A stretch of DNA of 18,259 bases from Minisyncoccota bacterium. Lineage in GTDB: Bacteria > Patescibacteriota > Minisyncoccia > Phycocordibacterales > Phycocordibacteraceae. The DNA lies in assembly GCA_018062165.1 (NCBI GenBank), contig JAGOSU010000011.1:1-18259 (forward strand), read 5' to 3'. Shown piece by piece: positions 1 through 6,612 of the stretch; positions within the stretch are counted from its first letter, which is position 1; the number at the start of each line of letters is the position of its first letter. The notes below the pieces were generated by a model. The model had not been told where the DNA came from, searched no databases, and was given only the letters and a program-made list of their open reading frames with translations. The translations under genes were made by a program, and so were the position numbers.

Positions 1-75
1 CGCCACGTCTTTGGCGAAGGTGCGCACGTGAGCGGAGCGCTGGTTTCCGAATGTAGCGTTTGCGTTATCTGCCAC
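1..75 (-). CDS. 5' tip of a possible protein gene, truncated by the window edge
   Basis: Read on the minus strand from a GTG at 73-75, all 25 available codons are open. The peptide begins MADNANATFGNQRS and continues with AHVRTFAKDVA. A TACAAT box (minus strand, complement of 86-91) ends 10 nt upstream of the GTG. The same box-to-start distance is seen at rpsO and at the oxygenase gene, which supports this start. No Shine-Dalgarno sequence is visible. The piece is too short for a family call. It lies directly downstream of the NYN gene on the same strand (21-bp gap) but seems to have its own promoter. The start and reality of this gene are uncertain. Confidence 0.4.
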   Translation of the reverse strand, partial: MADNANATFGNQRSAHVRTFAKDVA

Positions 76-85
76 GATACTTCGT

Positions 86-91
86 ATTGTA
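86..91 (-). promoter_or_regulatory. -10 box (TACAAT) for the gene at the left edge
   Basis: TACAAT on the minus strand sits 10 nt before the GTG at 75. Transcription would start within a few bases of the start codon. No convincing -35 element is seen. Confidence 0.4.
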
Positions 92-96
92 CACGC

Positions 97-612
97 CTAC
101 CCCCGGGAAGTGATGGTGAAGCGCTTTGGATCTTCACACATGTCCGTAAACGCATGTGCTGCCTCCTTAAGCTTTGCAGAAGAGGAGCGCCCGAAGGAGA
201 TAACCTCCACCTGGCAGCCCTCGTTCATATCTAGGTACTCGATGAGAGGAACAAAGTCTCCATCGCCTGAGGCAATGATGACGGTATCGAGCTTAGGCGC
301 CATCTTCACTGCGTCGATAGCAAGACCAACGTCCCAGTCGGCCTTCTTTGCTCCATCGGAGAAGATTTGAAGACCCTTCACCTTGGTCTCGATGCCTATC
401 TTGGTCAGGGCATCGAAGAAGCCTGTCTCATCCCCACTTTCGGTAGAGATAACGTAGGCGACGGCACGAACGAGCACACGACCGCCCACTGCCTCAGCAA
501 GGACATTGGCGAAGTTCACACGCGACTTATAAAGGTGTTTGGCGCTGTGGTAGAGGTTCTGCGTATCTATGAAAACCCCAACTCGCTGCGCCGGGTGTTT
601 GATAACCGGCAT
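97..612 (-). CDS. NYN-domain (LabA/DUF88-like) putative RNase
   Basis: This 171-aa protein matches the LabA/DUF88 branch of the NYN family, PIN-fold metal-dependent nucleases thought to act on RNA. Acidic residues occur where the family expects them: VFIDTQNLY near the N-terminus (D16, N19), KKADWDVGLAID (D92, D94) and ASGDGDFVPLI (D117, D119). The fold closes with VEVISFGRSSSAKLKEAAHAFTDM. The acidic active-site set looks complete, so nuclease activity is plausible. Substrate and pathway are unknown. It is soluble, with no signal peptide or extra domain. The ATG at 612 is the first start before the motif. No Shine-Dalgarno is seen, and the bases just upstream read TATAT. It follows rpsO on the same strand but is separated from it by a terminator hairpin, so it probably has its own promoter. 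Confidence 0.88.
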   Translation of the reverse strand: MPVIKHPAQRVGVFIDTQNLYHSAKHLYKSRVNFANVLAEAVGGRVLVRAVAYVISTESGDETGFFDALTKIGIETKVKGLQIFSDGAKKADWDVGLAIDAVKMAPKLDTVIIASGDGDFVPLIEYLDMNEGCQVEVISFGRSSSAKLKEAAHAFTDMCEDPKRFTITSRG

Positions 613-673
613 ATATAGGTAGAAAACTAGTATTAAAACAGGGTGGTACCCCTCATCATCTTACCAAACGAAA

Positions 674-694
674 CGACCGCCCCTTGGGCGGTCG
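674..694 (-). terminator. Rho-independent terminator of rpsO
   Basis: A 9-bp GC-rich stem (674-682 with 686-694) encloses a 3-nt loop. On the minus strand it is followed by a T-rich stretch (GTTTCGTTTGG). It lies 5 bp after the rpsO stop codon. Confidence 0.85.
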
Positions 695-699
695 GTGCG

Positions 700-966
700 T
701 TACTTCTTGAGCCCGAGCTTCTTGATAAGCGCGTTGTAGCGGCGCTTGTCAGTCCTCTCGAGATAACGAAGGTGGGAACGGCGGTCAGCCACCATCTGGA
801 GGAGTCCACGGCGTGAGTGGAGGTCCTTCTGGTTCTTCTTGAGGTGCTTGGTCAGCTCGTCAATCTGACGAGAGAGAATAGCAACCTGCACATCGGCAGA
901 ACCGGTGTCCGTGTCGTGCCGTGCGGCGGATTTAACCGTCGTAGCCTTTACGCGCTTGGTAAGCAT
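700..966 (-). CDS. rpsO: 30S ribosomal protein S15
   Basis: This 88-aa protein is full length for bacterial S15. It binds 16S rRNA early and nucleates the platform of the small subunit. The family signature HDTDTGSADVQVAILSRQI starts at residue 17. The RRGLLQMVADRRSHLRYL helix follows in the second half, and the C-terminus is basic (KKLGLKK). The ATG at 966 gives the expected N-terminus. The gene has its own strong promoter with a 17-bp spacer and a hairpin terminator, so it is probably a monocistronic unit. It is not beside pnp, a frequent rpsO neighbour in other bacteria. The leader is only a few nucleotides long, which leaves no room for the structured autoregulatory leader known from E. 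coli rpsO. Confidence 0.98.
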   Translation of the reverse strand: MLTKRVKATTVKSAARHDTDTGSADVQVAILSRQIDELTKHLKKNQKDLHSRRGLLQMVADRRSHLRYLERTDKRRYNALIKKLGLKK

Positions 967-976
967 GATGAAGAAG

Positions 977-1005
977 ATTCTAGCACATCTTTACAAAGAG
1001 CGCAA
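977..1005 (-). promoter_or_regulatory. rpsO promoter (TTGCGC, 17 bp, TGC-TAGAAT)
   Basis: On the minus strand the -35 box TTGCGC (1000-1005) is separated by exactly 17 bp from TAGAAT (977-982). The -10 box is preceded by the extended element TGC. The ATG follows 10 nt after the -10 box, which predicts a leader of about 4 nt. Confidence 0.8.
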
Positions 1006-1022
1006 GTGTTGGCTAATACGGC

Positions 1023-1304
1023 CTAGGGCTTCTTTTGGGCGCCTAGCTGGGCCTTATCAAGGAAGTCCTGAAGCCCCGCGAGTACTGATTCCTGGGTTCC
1101 TGTTGGCATCTCATGGAAGGAAACAAGGTGAGAGGCGAGCATGGGTATGAGCACCTCTCCTACCACCGCAGCGTGCGCCTTAGGGTCCGCGTGGTGAAGG
1201 TCCGTAAGCGCGAGATTGAGGTTCCGCAGCATCATCTCGGCCTTAGGCCGGAGCTCCTCGGGGGTGGGGCCAGTGCTGTTTCTCTCGGGTACGGTTTCGT
1301 CCAT
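1023..1304 (-). CDS. Unknown 93-aa helical protein
   Basis: I do not recognise this family. The product is small and mostly helical, with an N-terminal stretch rich in Pro, Glu and Thr. A helix follows around residues 18-40 (PEELRPKAEMMLRNLNLALTD), then a moderately hydrophobic segment (VVGEVLIPMLASHLVSF) and a short basic tail (GAQKKP). There is no signal peptide, and the hydrophobic segment looks too weak for a confident membrane span. It starts 12 bp after the slipin stop codon on the same strand, so the two are probably cotranscribed. That makes a slipin-associated role possible, but nothing in the protein proves it. No Shine-Dalgarno is visible before the ATG. Confidence 0.7.
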   Translation of the reverse strand: MDETVPERNSTGPTPEELRPKAEMMLRNLNLALTDLHHADPKAHAAVVGEVLIPMLASHLVSFHEMPTGTQESVLAGLQDFLDKAQLGAQKKP

Positions 1305-1316
1305 ACGCTATATACG

Positions 1317-2066
1317 TTACGGCTTCTTAAATCCCTCAAGCGCCTTGAGAATCTCGAGCGGCACGGTGAATACTATGGTGTTGCTCTGGTCGGAGGAGAT
1401 GTCGTTGATGGACTGGAGGGTGCGCAGATGGAGCGCACCCGGAACTGCCGAGAGCATTGCCGCTGCCCGGGAGACGTTCTCCGCGGCTGCGAGCTCTCCC
1501 TCTGAGTTGATGATGACAGCGCGCTTCTCACGCTCAGCTTCCGCCTGCTTGGCGATGGTCCGCTGCATGTTGTCGGGGAGCGAAACGTCCTTAAGCTCCA
1601 CATTCTGCACCTTGAGGCCCCACGCATCAGTCTCCGCATCCACAATCTCGCGAATACGGTCAGCAATCTTGTCGCGACCAGAGAGGAGTTCATCAAGGGT
1701 GACCTCGCCAACGATGTTACGCATGGTGGTCTGGGCGTACTGGGAAATGGCAGAACGGAAGTCCTCCACCTCAATGATGGCCTTCTGGGCATCCGCAACC
1801 TTGTAGTAGATAACAGCATTCACCTGCACAGACACGTTGTCGCGAGTGATAGCGTTCTGGTCAGGCACATCAATCGCCTTCGTGCGCATGTCCACCTTCT
1901 GAAAGCCTTGGAAGACAGGAATAATAATGTTCCAACCTGGGTTCATGATGCCGGAGAAGCGGCCCATGGTGAAACGCACGCCGCGTTCGTACTGGTTTAC
2001 CTGCTTAATAACAGCCATCAACACAACAACAATAATCGGGACGAGAAAGGTGATGAGTAGTTCCAT
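1317..2066 (-). CDS. Slipin: SPFH/stomatin/prohibitin-family membrane protein
   Basis: This 249-aa protein has an N-terminal hydrophobic hairpin or anchor (about residues 3-21). The SPFH domain follows, with family hallmarks YERGVRFTMGRFSGIMNPGW, VDMRTKAIDVPDQ and VNAVIYYKVADAQKAI. A helical region comes next (DRIREIVDAETDAWGLKV), then ELKDVSLPDNMQRTIAKQAEAEREK and an Ala/Glu-rich coiled-coil tail. Such proteins form membrane-bound oligomeric scaffolds in lipid microdomains. Bacterial slipins are usually paired with an NfeD-type partner or membrane protease. Here the next gene is only a 93-aa unknown, so the partner is missing or elsewhere. The promoter is TATAAT placed 8 nt before the ATG, so the mRNA should have almost no leader. 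Confidence 0.93.
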   Translation of the reverse strand: MELLITFLVPIIVVVLMAVIKQVNQYERGVRFTMGRFSGIMNPGWNIIIPVFQGFQKVDMRTKAIDVPDQNAITRDNVSVQVNAVIYYKVADAQKAIIEVEDFRSAISQYAQTTMRNIVGEVTLDELLSGRDKIADRIREIVDAETDAWGLKVQNVELKDVSLPDNMQRTIAKQAEAEREKRAVIINSEGELAAAENVSRAAAMLSAVPGALHLRTLQSINDISSDQSNTIVFTVPLEILKALEGFKKP

Positions 2067-2074
2067 ATGCGTCC

Positions 2075-2101
2075 ATTATACTCCACCGCCATATCCGTCA
2101 A
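2075..2101 (-). promoter_or_regulatory. Slipin promoter (TTGACG, 15 bp, TATAAT)
   Basis: The minus strand carries a perfect TATAAT (2075-2080) 8 nt before the ATG. TTGACG (2096-2101) lies 15 bp further upstream. It shares a 62-bp gap with the divergent recombinase promoter. Confidence 0.75.
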
Positions 2102-2113
2102 TATTGTGCGAAG

Positions 2114-2122
2114 TGCTACACT
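2114..2122 (+). promoter_or_regulatory. Extended -10 box (TGC-TACACT) of the recombinase gene
   Basis: TACACT ends exactly 6 nt before the ATG at 2129 and is preceded by TGC. Transcription would start at about the A of the ATG, giving a leaderless mRNA. No clear -35 box. Confidence 0.65.
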
Positions 2123-2128
2123 TTCCAC

Positions 2129-3025
2129 ATGGATGCAGAGAGCCTGAAGCGCCAGTTCCTTGAATACATAGAGATTGAGCGCGGCCGCGCTGTAAAGACG
2201 GTCGAGAACTACGACCACTACCTCACTCGGTACTTCTCCCAGATGGGGATTAAGAGTGTGAAAGACATTACGGAATCCAACATCCGGGAATTTCGCATGT
2301 GGCTCAACCGCCAGCCGGGAGTCTCAGGCTCAATGAAACGTAGAACCCAGAACTACTACCTCATTGCGCTGCGAGCGTTTCTTAAGTTCCTGCGTAAGCG
2401 CGAGATTGAGTGCATTTCTCCTGAGCGAATTGAGCTCGCGAAACTTCCAGAGCGTTCGCTTGATCTCATTACCTCAGCTGAGCTCGACCGCCTGATGAAG
2501 GCGACCGTGGGCACCGACGAGAAATCGCTTCGAGATCGTGCAATTCTTGAAATGCTTTTCTCCACCGGGCTGCGTGTGTCCGAGCTCTGCGCGCTTAATT
2601 CTGACCTCGACTTAACTCGTGATGAGCTTTCCGTGCGCGGTAAGGGAGATAAGGTGCGTGTGGTGTTTCTTTCTCCAGAAGCTAAGGATGCAGTGCGTGC
2701 GTACCTCAAGGGCCGCAAAGATATGGAGGAAGCATTGTTTGTAAACATCAGCGCCGTAGGAAAGAAGGACCCGACGAGACTCACCCCCCGCGGCGTTCAG
2801 TTACTGATGAAGAAGTACGCAACCAAAGCAGGCATTACAAAGAAGGTAACGCCGCACGTACTCCGTCACTCATTCGCTACTGATTTACTGCAGAACGGTG
2901 CAGACATAAGGAGCGTGCAGGCGCTTCTCGGGCATGCGTCCATCAACACGACGCAGATTTATACGCACGTGACGGATGCGCACCTGCGAGAGGTGCATAA
3001 GAAATTTCACGGAAAGAGCCGTTAA
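2129..3025 (+). CDS. Xer-type tyrosine recombinase/integrase
   Basis: This 298-aa protein has the length and layout of XerC/XerD. An N-terminal SAM-like core-binding domain spans about residues 5-90 and the catalytic domain about 110-295. All six usual catalytic residues are visible: R149 in TGLRVSEL, K172 in RGKGDKVR, H243 and R246 in TPHVLRHSFA, H269 in LLGHASINTTQ, and nucleophile Y278 in IYTHV. Such enzymes resolve chromosome dimers at dif sites, and close relatives integrate mobile DNA. The XerC/D-like size, lack of an att-like repeat nearby and housekeeping surroundings favour the Xer role. I cannot separate XerC from XerD, or exclude a single-Xer system. No dif site was identified in the window. 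The start is supported by a -10 box 6 nt upstream (leaderless). Confidence 0.94.
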   Translation: MDAESLKRQFLEYIEIERGRAVKTVENYDHYLTRYFSQMGIKSVKDITESNIREFRMWLNRQPGVSGSMKRRTQNYYLIALRAFLKFLRKREIECISPERIELAKLPERSLDLITSAELDRLMKATVGTDEKSLRDRAILEMLFSTGLRVSELCALNSDLDLTRDELSVRGKGDKVRVVFLSPEAKDAVRAYLKGRKDMEEALFVNISAVGKKDPTRLTPRGVQLLMKKYATKAGITKKVTPHVLRHSFATDLLQNGADIRSVQALLGHASINTTQIYTHVTDAHLREVHKKFHGKSR

Positions 3026-3029
3026 GTTG

Positions 3030-3035
3030 TACGAT
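3030..3035 (+). promoter_or_regulatory. -10 box (TACGAT) of the 203-aa unknown gene
   Basis: TACGAT lies 5 bp after the recombinase stop codon and ends exactly 6 nt before the ATG at 3042. It predicts a leaderless transcript and supports this start over an ATG at 2976 inside the recombinase gene. Confidence 0.6.
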
Positions 3036-3041
3036 AGGGGT

Positions 3042-3653
3042 ATGGCCGAAAAAATAGAGCACATTGCACTTGAAACAGTTGCCGCCCGTGTCCTTTCAGA
3101 AAGAGAAAATATCCCCATCCTATTTGAATGGGCAAAACAGAATCCTGAACGTATAGATTCGCTTCTCCGTTCTTTTGACGAACTCGTGGCAAAGACAAAC
3201 AACGCGCTTTCCACCACTGTTCCAGAACACTTAGTTAATCTTTTGCAGCTTCAAAAAGCTCTTGGAGGAAATCGGTTACCGACACAAGTCGAAATGGAAC
3301 AAGAAGGGCCTGCGCGCTTTGTAGCATTCGTACGAGGAATGAAAATAATGAGCGACAAAATGAAACGAGGAGAGACAACAAAAGAAAAGCCCTCCCTTCG
3401 TTTCCATACAAGGACCAACGATCCAGAAGCGCTCGCGATTGGAACTATCTTTCACGGATATGAGGAAATGATGTCACGCCATCCTGAATTTGGGGAAATC
3501 TTTGCGGACGATAAGTTAGTTGATGCACTTATGGAACTTATAGAACCAGAAAGTGAGCTTTTTGAGGCTATGGCGGCAAAAGATAAACTCGACTGGATAG
3601 ACGGATACCCCGGGTTTTCTGAGAAATTTAGGAAGAGTCTTGGTCTGAGTTAG
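3042..3653 (+). CDS. Unknown 203-aa soluble helical protein
   Basis: I do not recognise this protein. It begins MAEKIEHIALETVAARVL and is rich in charged helices. It has no signal peptide, membrane span or metal-binding motif. The middle contains FVAFVRGMKIMSDKMKRG. The C-terminal half contains GTIFHGYEEMMSRHPEFGEIF and ends FSEKFRKSLGLS. The start is chosen because a TACGAT box sits 6 nt upstream, whereas the longer reading frame would begin inside the recombinase gene. The coding sequence is visibly richer in A and T than its neighbours (many AAA, GAA and ATT codons). That may mark an acquired gene or a weakly expressed one. Its function cannot be inferred from context. Confidence 0.8.
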   Translation: MAEKIEHIALETVAARVLSERENIPILFEWAKQNPERIDSLLRSFDELVAKTNNALSTTVPEHLVNLLQLQKALGGNRLPTQVEMEQEGPARFVAFVRGMKIMSDKMKRGETTKEKPSLRFHTRTNDPEALAIGTIFHGYEEMMSRHPEFGEIFADDKLVDALMELIEPESELFEAMAAKDKLDWIDGYPGFSEKFRKSLGLS

Positions 3654-3702
3654 TCATCAGGCATATAGGAGATACCGACTCGCATAGAGGCGGCTAGACC
3701 TG

Positions 3703-3708
3703 TACCAT
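3703..3708 (+). promoter_or_regulatory. -10 box (TACCAT) of the flavoprotein oxidase gene
   Basis: TACCAT ends exactly 6 nt before the ATG at 3715. There is no Shine-Dalgarno between them, so a leaderless mRNA is predicted. Confidence 0.6.
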
Positions 3709-3714
3709 ACGTAC

Positions 3715-4791
3715 ATGACCGAAAGTGGCAAAACATCACGCCCGCGCAAAGGTGCGCAGATTGAGGTTGCGGGAGCCGGCGTCGTTGGCATGCAAACCGG
3801 CATTGAGCTACTCAAGAAAGGACACCGTGTCACCGCCTACGAGGCAAGGGAATTTGACCCACGCTTCGCCACGAATCCTGAGCTTCCGGGTTTTAAGCGC
3901 GCATCGGAGGTTGCGAGTATGCAGTGGCTCCCCATCACCTCCGAAGAGAACCGAAATCAGGAGCTCCGCTGGATTGAGCAGTCTCTCGATACCTACGTGC
4001 AGCGCGAAACTGCAGCTCGGTATCGCAACACCATGAAGAGGCGACGCAATGTTGAACTCACGACGGACGAAGAGCGGATGCACCCTTCGTTCCTGGAGAT
4101 GGCAGCCCCCCTGGGTGCGAACCAGGAATTTGACGGTATCCCAGAGAATCCGAGGCACTACGCATGGGGGTACGACTTTACTACCTTCCAAGTCAATTCC
4201 CCAGCAATGCTTGCGGCCATGCGGGAGGAGTTCAAGGAACTCGGCGGCAAACTGCTTATCCGTAAGATAGAGAGTGAAGAGGAATTCTACGATTTGCCAG
4301 GGGACATCCTCATAAACTGCATGGGTCTTCGGGCTAGGGATATATTCAAAAAGGACCTAGGACTTGAGGCAACTAAGGGCCACATGATGCTCTTTACGAA
4401 TCCTGGCATTGAAGAGATTGTGAGCGCAGAAGATTTCATCATGATTCCGAGAACCAAGGACCGCCTCATCGTTGGCTGTCTCTATCTTAAGGAAGGAACA
4501 TACTCCACAATTGACCCCACTGAAGAGGAGCAGCAGGAAATAATGCGTCGGTTTGAGGAAGTGATGTCCGTTGATATCAAAGGATTCGAGGCGCTGCGCC
4601 AACAATTCGCGGCCGCAGAACATATTGGTGAGATAGCGAGTGAGCGTCCGGTACGAAAGATGGGGGTGCTGGTCGCAGCAGAAGCTGCTGGCAATAAAAT
4701 GGTCGTCCACCATGTCGGGCATGGAGGCTCAGGATGGACGCTTGTCCCTGGATCGGCAAAAGATGTAGCCGCACTTATTGAGCACGGCTAA
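3715..4791 (+). CDS. FAD-dependent oxidoreductase, D-amino-acid oxidase (DAO) family
   Basis: This 358-aa protein fits the D-amino-acid/D-aspartate oxidase branch of the DAO family. These enzymes oxidise D-amino acids to 2-oxo acids, releasing ammonia and H2O2. The FAD-binding Rossmann motif is VAGAGVVGMQTGIELLKKGH (G20, G22, G25), followed by an acidic residue at the end of strand 2 (AYEAREFD). Further family landmarks are DILINCMGLRARDIF (about 197-211), FIMIPRTKDRLIVGCLY (about 241-257), ERPVRKMG (about 310) and the FAD-contacting C-terminus VGHGGSGWTL (334-343). It has no signal peptide, so it is probably cytoplasmic. Substrate specificity is not readable, and another amine or amino-acid oxidase role is possible. 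It is convergent with the dehydrogenase-fold gene (7-bp gap), leaving no separate terminator. Confidence 0.85.
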   Translation: MTESGKTSRPRKGAQIEVAGAGVVGMQTGIELLKKGHRVTAYEAREFDPRFATNPELPGFKRASEVASMQWLPITSEENRNQELRWIEQSLDTYVQRETAARYRNTMKRRRNVELTTDEERMHPSFLEMAAPLGANQEFDGIPENPRHYAWGYDFTTFQVNSPAMLAAMREEFKELGGKLLIRKIESEEEFYDLPGDILINCMGLRARDIFKKDLGLEATKGHMMLFTNPGIEEIVSAEDFIMIPRTKDRLIVGCLYLKEGTYSTIDPTEEEQQEIMRRFEEVMSVDIKGFEALRQQFAAAEHIGEIASERPVRKMGVLVAAEAAGNKMVVHHVGHGGSGWTLVPGSAKDVAALIEHG

Positions 4792-4798
4792 GAATTAA

Positions 4799-5731
4799 TT
4801 ACGAACTTATCACGTTTACTGGGTTACCTGAGACGAAAGCCTTGATGTTTTCAAGGATGATGTGGCCCATGTTTTCTGCGGATTCGCGGGTGTTGTAGCC
4901 AAGCATAGGAGCCACAACTGTGTTTTTTGCTTCCGTAAACAACACATTCGGATGGTCGAGGCCCGCTCCTGCGATTCTTCCTGAGTTAAGTGCTTCAAGA
5001 AGTGCCTGTTCATCGACGAGTTTGGAACTTGCGATGCTAATGAGTACAGCAGTTTTCTTCATCTTATCGATAAGCTCACGAGAGATGATGCCCGTAGTCT
5101 CCGCATTTAGAGCGAGGCATAGAACGACAACATCTGCTCGCTCCATAACCTCAGGAAGCGATGCTGCTTTCACACCCTCGACCATTCTTGGGTCTTTGTT
5201 AAAGGCGATAACATCCATACCGATTCCTTTCCCGATTTCCGCAACACGCATACCTATTTTCCCCAGCCCTACGACACCAAGCGTTTTTCCTTTGAGATTG
5301 AAAGTCATGAACTCATCCCCCTCAGGAGTGCCTGGGTCGACAGCATGCAGTCCGCTTCGAAACCTCGTATCCCCCTCAGTAATTTTTCTCACCGCAGCAA
5401 ACATTAGACCAATAGCGAATTCGGCGACCGAATCTGTTGCGAACCCTGGCACGTTAGACGCTGAAATCCCTGCAGCTTTTACGGCCTCCGTATCTACCTT
5501 GTCGAACCCTGTTGAGTTGACTGAAAAGAATTTCAGACCTGGACTCCCTTGTAATAGTTCTTTGGTTACCGGGGTAAGGAAGCAATCAATAACAGCTATG
5601 TCGGCGTCGCCGACTCGCTCGGCGTAGTTGTCGTTATTGGTGTCTTTATATACTTCTACTGTTCCTAATTTCTGCAATTCCTCCAAATGTTCCTGAGTAA
5701 GGCCCGACTCGTTCGTGATGACGATTTTCAT
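4799..5731 (-). CDS. D-2-hydroxyacid dehydrogenase-fold protein lacking the catalytic residues
   Basis: The 310-aa sequence aligns along its length with the D-isomer-specific 2-hydroxyacid dehydrogenase family. It shows ASNVPGFATDSVAEFAIGLM (about 91-110), the NAD-binding VVGLGKIGMRVAEIGKGIGM (about 153-172) and KLVDEQALLEALNSGRIAGAG (about 237-257). The three catalytic positions differ from the family. The Arg of the usual NTARG motif is Ser (ISIASSKLVD, S235). The Glu after the usual DVFE is lost (LDHPNV, about N262). The His of the usual TPH is Met (VAPMLGYNT, M276). The NAD(H) site looks intact. It may be a cofactor-binding pseudoenzyme or catalyse another reaction. The reading frame is intact, so it is not a decayed pseudogene. 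A TACAAT box 6 nt upstream predicts a leaderless mRNA. Confidence 0.88.
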   Translation of the reverse strand: MKIVITNESGLTQEHLEELQKLGTVEVYKDTNNDNYAERVGDADIAVIDCFLTPVTKELLQGSPGLKFFSVNSTGFDKVDTEAVKAAGISASNVPGFATDSVAEFAIGLMFAAVRKITEGDTRFRSGLHAVDPGTPEGDEFMTFNLKGKTLGVVGLGKIGMRVAEIGKGIGMDVIAFNKDPRMVEGVKAASLPEVMERADVVVLCLALNAETTGIISRELIDKMKKTAVLISIASSKLVDEQALLEALNSGRIAGAGLDHPNVLFTEAKNTVVAPMLGYNTRESAENMGHIILENIKAFVSGNPVNVISS

Positions 5732-5737
5732 AGGTTC

Positions 5738-5743
5738 ATTGTA
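5738..5743 (-). promoter_or_regulatory. -10 box (TACAAT) of the dehydrogenase-fold gene
   Basis: TACAAT on the minus strand ends exactly 6 nt before the ATG at 5731. It sits within the 23-bp gap after the oxygenase gene, so this gene can be transcribed on its own as a leaderless mRNA. Confidence 0.6.
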
Positions 5744-5754
5744 ACGTGAATTTA

Positions 5755-6552
5755 CTACCGAAGCGGTAGGTGCACCTCCGCACTCGTCGGCAACCTACGT
5801 CCGCGGGCATTCACAAAATACACAATAGCCCAACGGGCCGTATCCTCTGAAATCGTGTCTTCGGACGCCTGCACCACGTCGTGCCAAGCTGCCGGTATGC
5901 GGCCGTCCGTCATTTCTGGGAAATGAAACCCTGGCATGAAGAGCGCAGTGCGGTCCTTGTGCACCACCTCCGTGAGACTGGCGTCATCCTTCCCTATGCG
6001 TAGCCCCGGAGCGCTCTCAGCAAGAGCGAGCGTGCAACCACCCCGATCGTAATGAGCCCGCGCGAGGAACTTCCCCTTCCCTGCTGCGTCGTACTTGAGA
6101 AACCTGAGCGCACGCGCGAGCGGTAGAGTCGGAGAAACAAAAGAACCCTTGAGCCCAGGGAACTCTGTATCAAGCTCCGTAAGAATTCCCTGCACCGCCT
6201 CCTCAGCGTGCCCGAAGATTTTCCCTGCAGCATCCATAAATGCCCGGAGCCTTGGTTCTCTGGCCGCAACGTCGACGAAGCGCGTCTCAGCATCCGGATG
6301 ATAGTGGAAGTACTCTTTGAAATCCTTGTAACCATATTCCTCGTCCTTCGCCCCTGTCTGCCGCACGTACCCCACCTCTGTTCCCTGTGGGTCATTAGGG
6401 TCCCGGAGAAAGAACAGAGAGTTCTTGGTTTCCTGAGAAAGCGTGAGGAACTCAAAGAAGGTGTTGGCTGCGGCAACGAACTCTTCGCGAGAGAGCGGAA
6501 ACGCCACCGACGCATACGCATCTCGCTCGAGAATCTCAGACGTACTGCTCAT
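5755..6552 (-). CDS. Isopenicillin-N-synthase-like Fe(II)/2-oxoglutarate oxygenase
   Basis: With the ATG at 6552 the protein is 265 aa. The C-terminal double-stranded beta-helix has the iron-binding triad: H167 and D169 in ARAHYDRGGCTLALAESAPGL, and H224 in IPAAWHDVV. R240 (RWAIVYFV) stands where the family's co-substrate-binding Arg is expected. The N-terminal part (VAFPLSREEFVAAANTFFEF, then LSQETKNSLFF) resembles the helical cap of isopenicillin N synthase and ACC oxidase relatives. Substrate is unknown, and there is no antibiotic or ethylene pathway nearby. An ATG 36 bp further upstream lies inside the terminator hairpin of the preceding gene and is rejected. The enzyme needs O2, which is notable if the host is a fermentative CPR bacterium. 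It lies upstream of the dehydrogenase-fold gene on the same strand. Confidence 0.85.
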   Translation of the reverse strand: MSSTSEILERDAYASVAFPLSREEFVAAANTFFEFLTLSQETKNSLFFLRDPNDPQGTEVGYVRQTGAKDEEYGYKDFKEYFHYHPDAETRFVDVAAREPRLRAFMDAAGKIFGHAEEAVQGILTELDTEFPGLKGSFVSPTLPLARALRFLKYDAAGKGKFLARAHYDRGGCTLALAESAPGLRIGKDDASLTEVVHKDRTALFMPGFHFPEMTDGRIPAAWHDVVQASEDTISEDTARWAIVYFVNARGRRLPTSAEVHLPLR

Positions 6553-6562
6553 GTGTGGCGGC

Positions 6563-6571
6563 AGTATAACA
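6563..6571 (-). promoter_or_regulatory. Extended -10 box (TGT-TATACT) of the oxygenase gene
   Basis: TATACT (6563-6568, minus strand) with upstream TGT ends 10 nt before the ATG at 6552. The upstream part of the promoter overlaps the terminator hairpin of the surface-protein gene. Confidence 0.6.
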
Positions 6572-6600
6572 AAAACCGCCCGGAACACCGGGCGGTTTTT
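6571..6600 (-). terminator. Rho-independent terminator of the giant surface-protein gene
   Basis: A perfect 13-bp stem, AAAAACCGCCCGG with its complement, encloses a 4-nt loop and ends in TTTTTGTT on the minus strand. It begins 12 bp after the stop codon. The A/T symmetry means it could also act on the plus strand. Confidence 0.9.
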
Positions 6601-6612
6601 GAGAAGAAAAGC

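Noticed and set aside
28..234. Plus-strand open frame at the left edge
   Set aside because: It lies antisense to the well-supported NYN gene and to the possible edge gene, has no family-like sequence and no start signal.
1216..1806. 196-aa plus-strand frame across the slipin gene
   Set aside because: Ser/Arg-rich shadow of the slipin reading frame, whose SPFH motifs are unambiguous.
2976..3041. Upstream ATG extending the 203-aa unknown into the recombinase gene
   Set aside because: It would overlap the conserved recombinase C-terminus, and a TACGAT box precisely 6 nt before the ATG at 3042 supports the shorter form.
6553..6588. Upstream ATG for the oxygenase gene
   Set aside because: It lies inside the terminator hairpin of the surface-protein gene, and the promoter box lies downstream of it.
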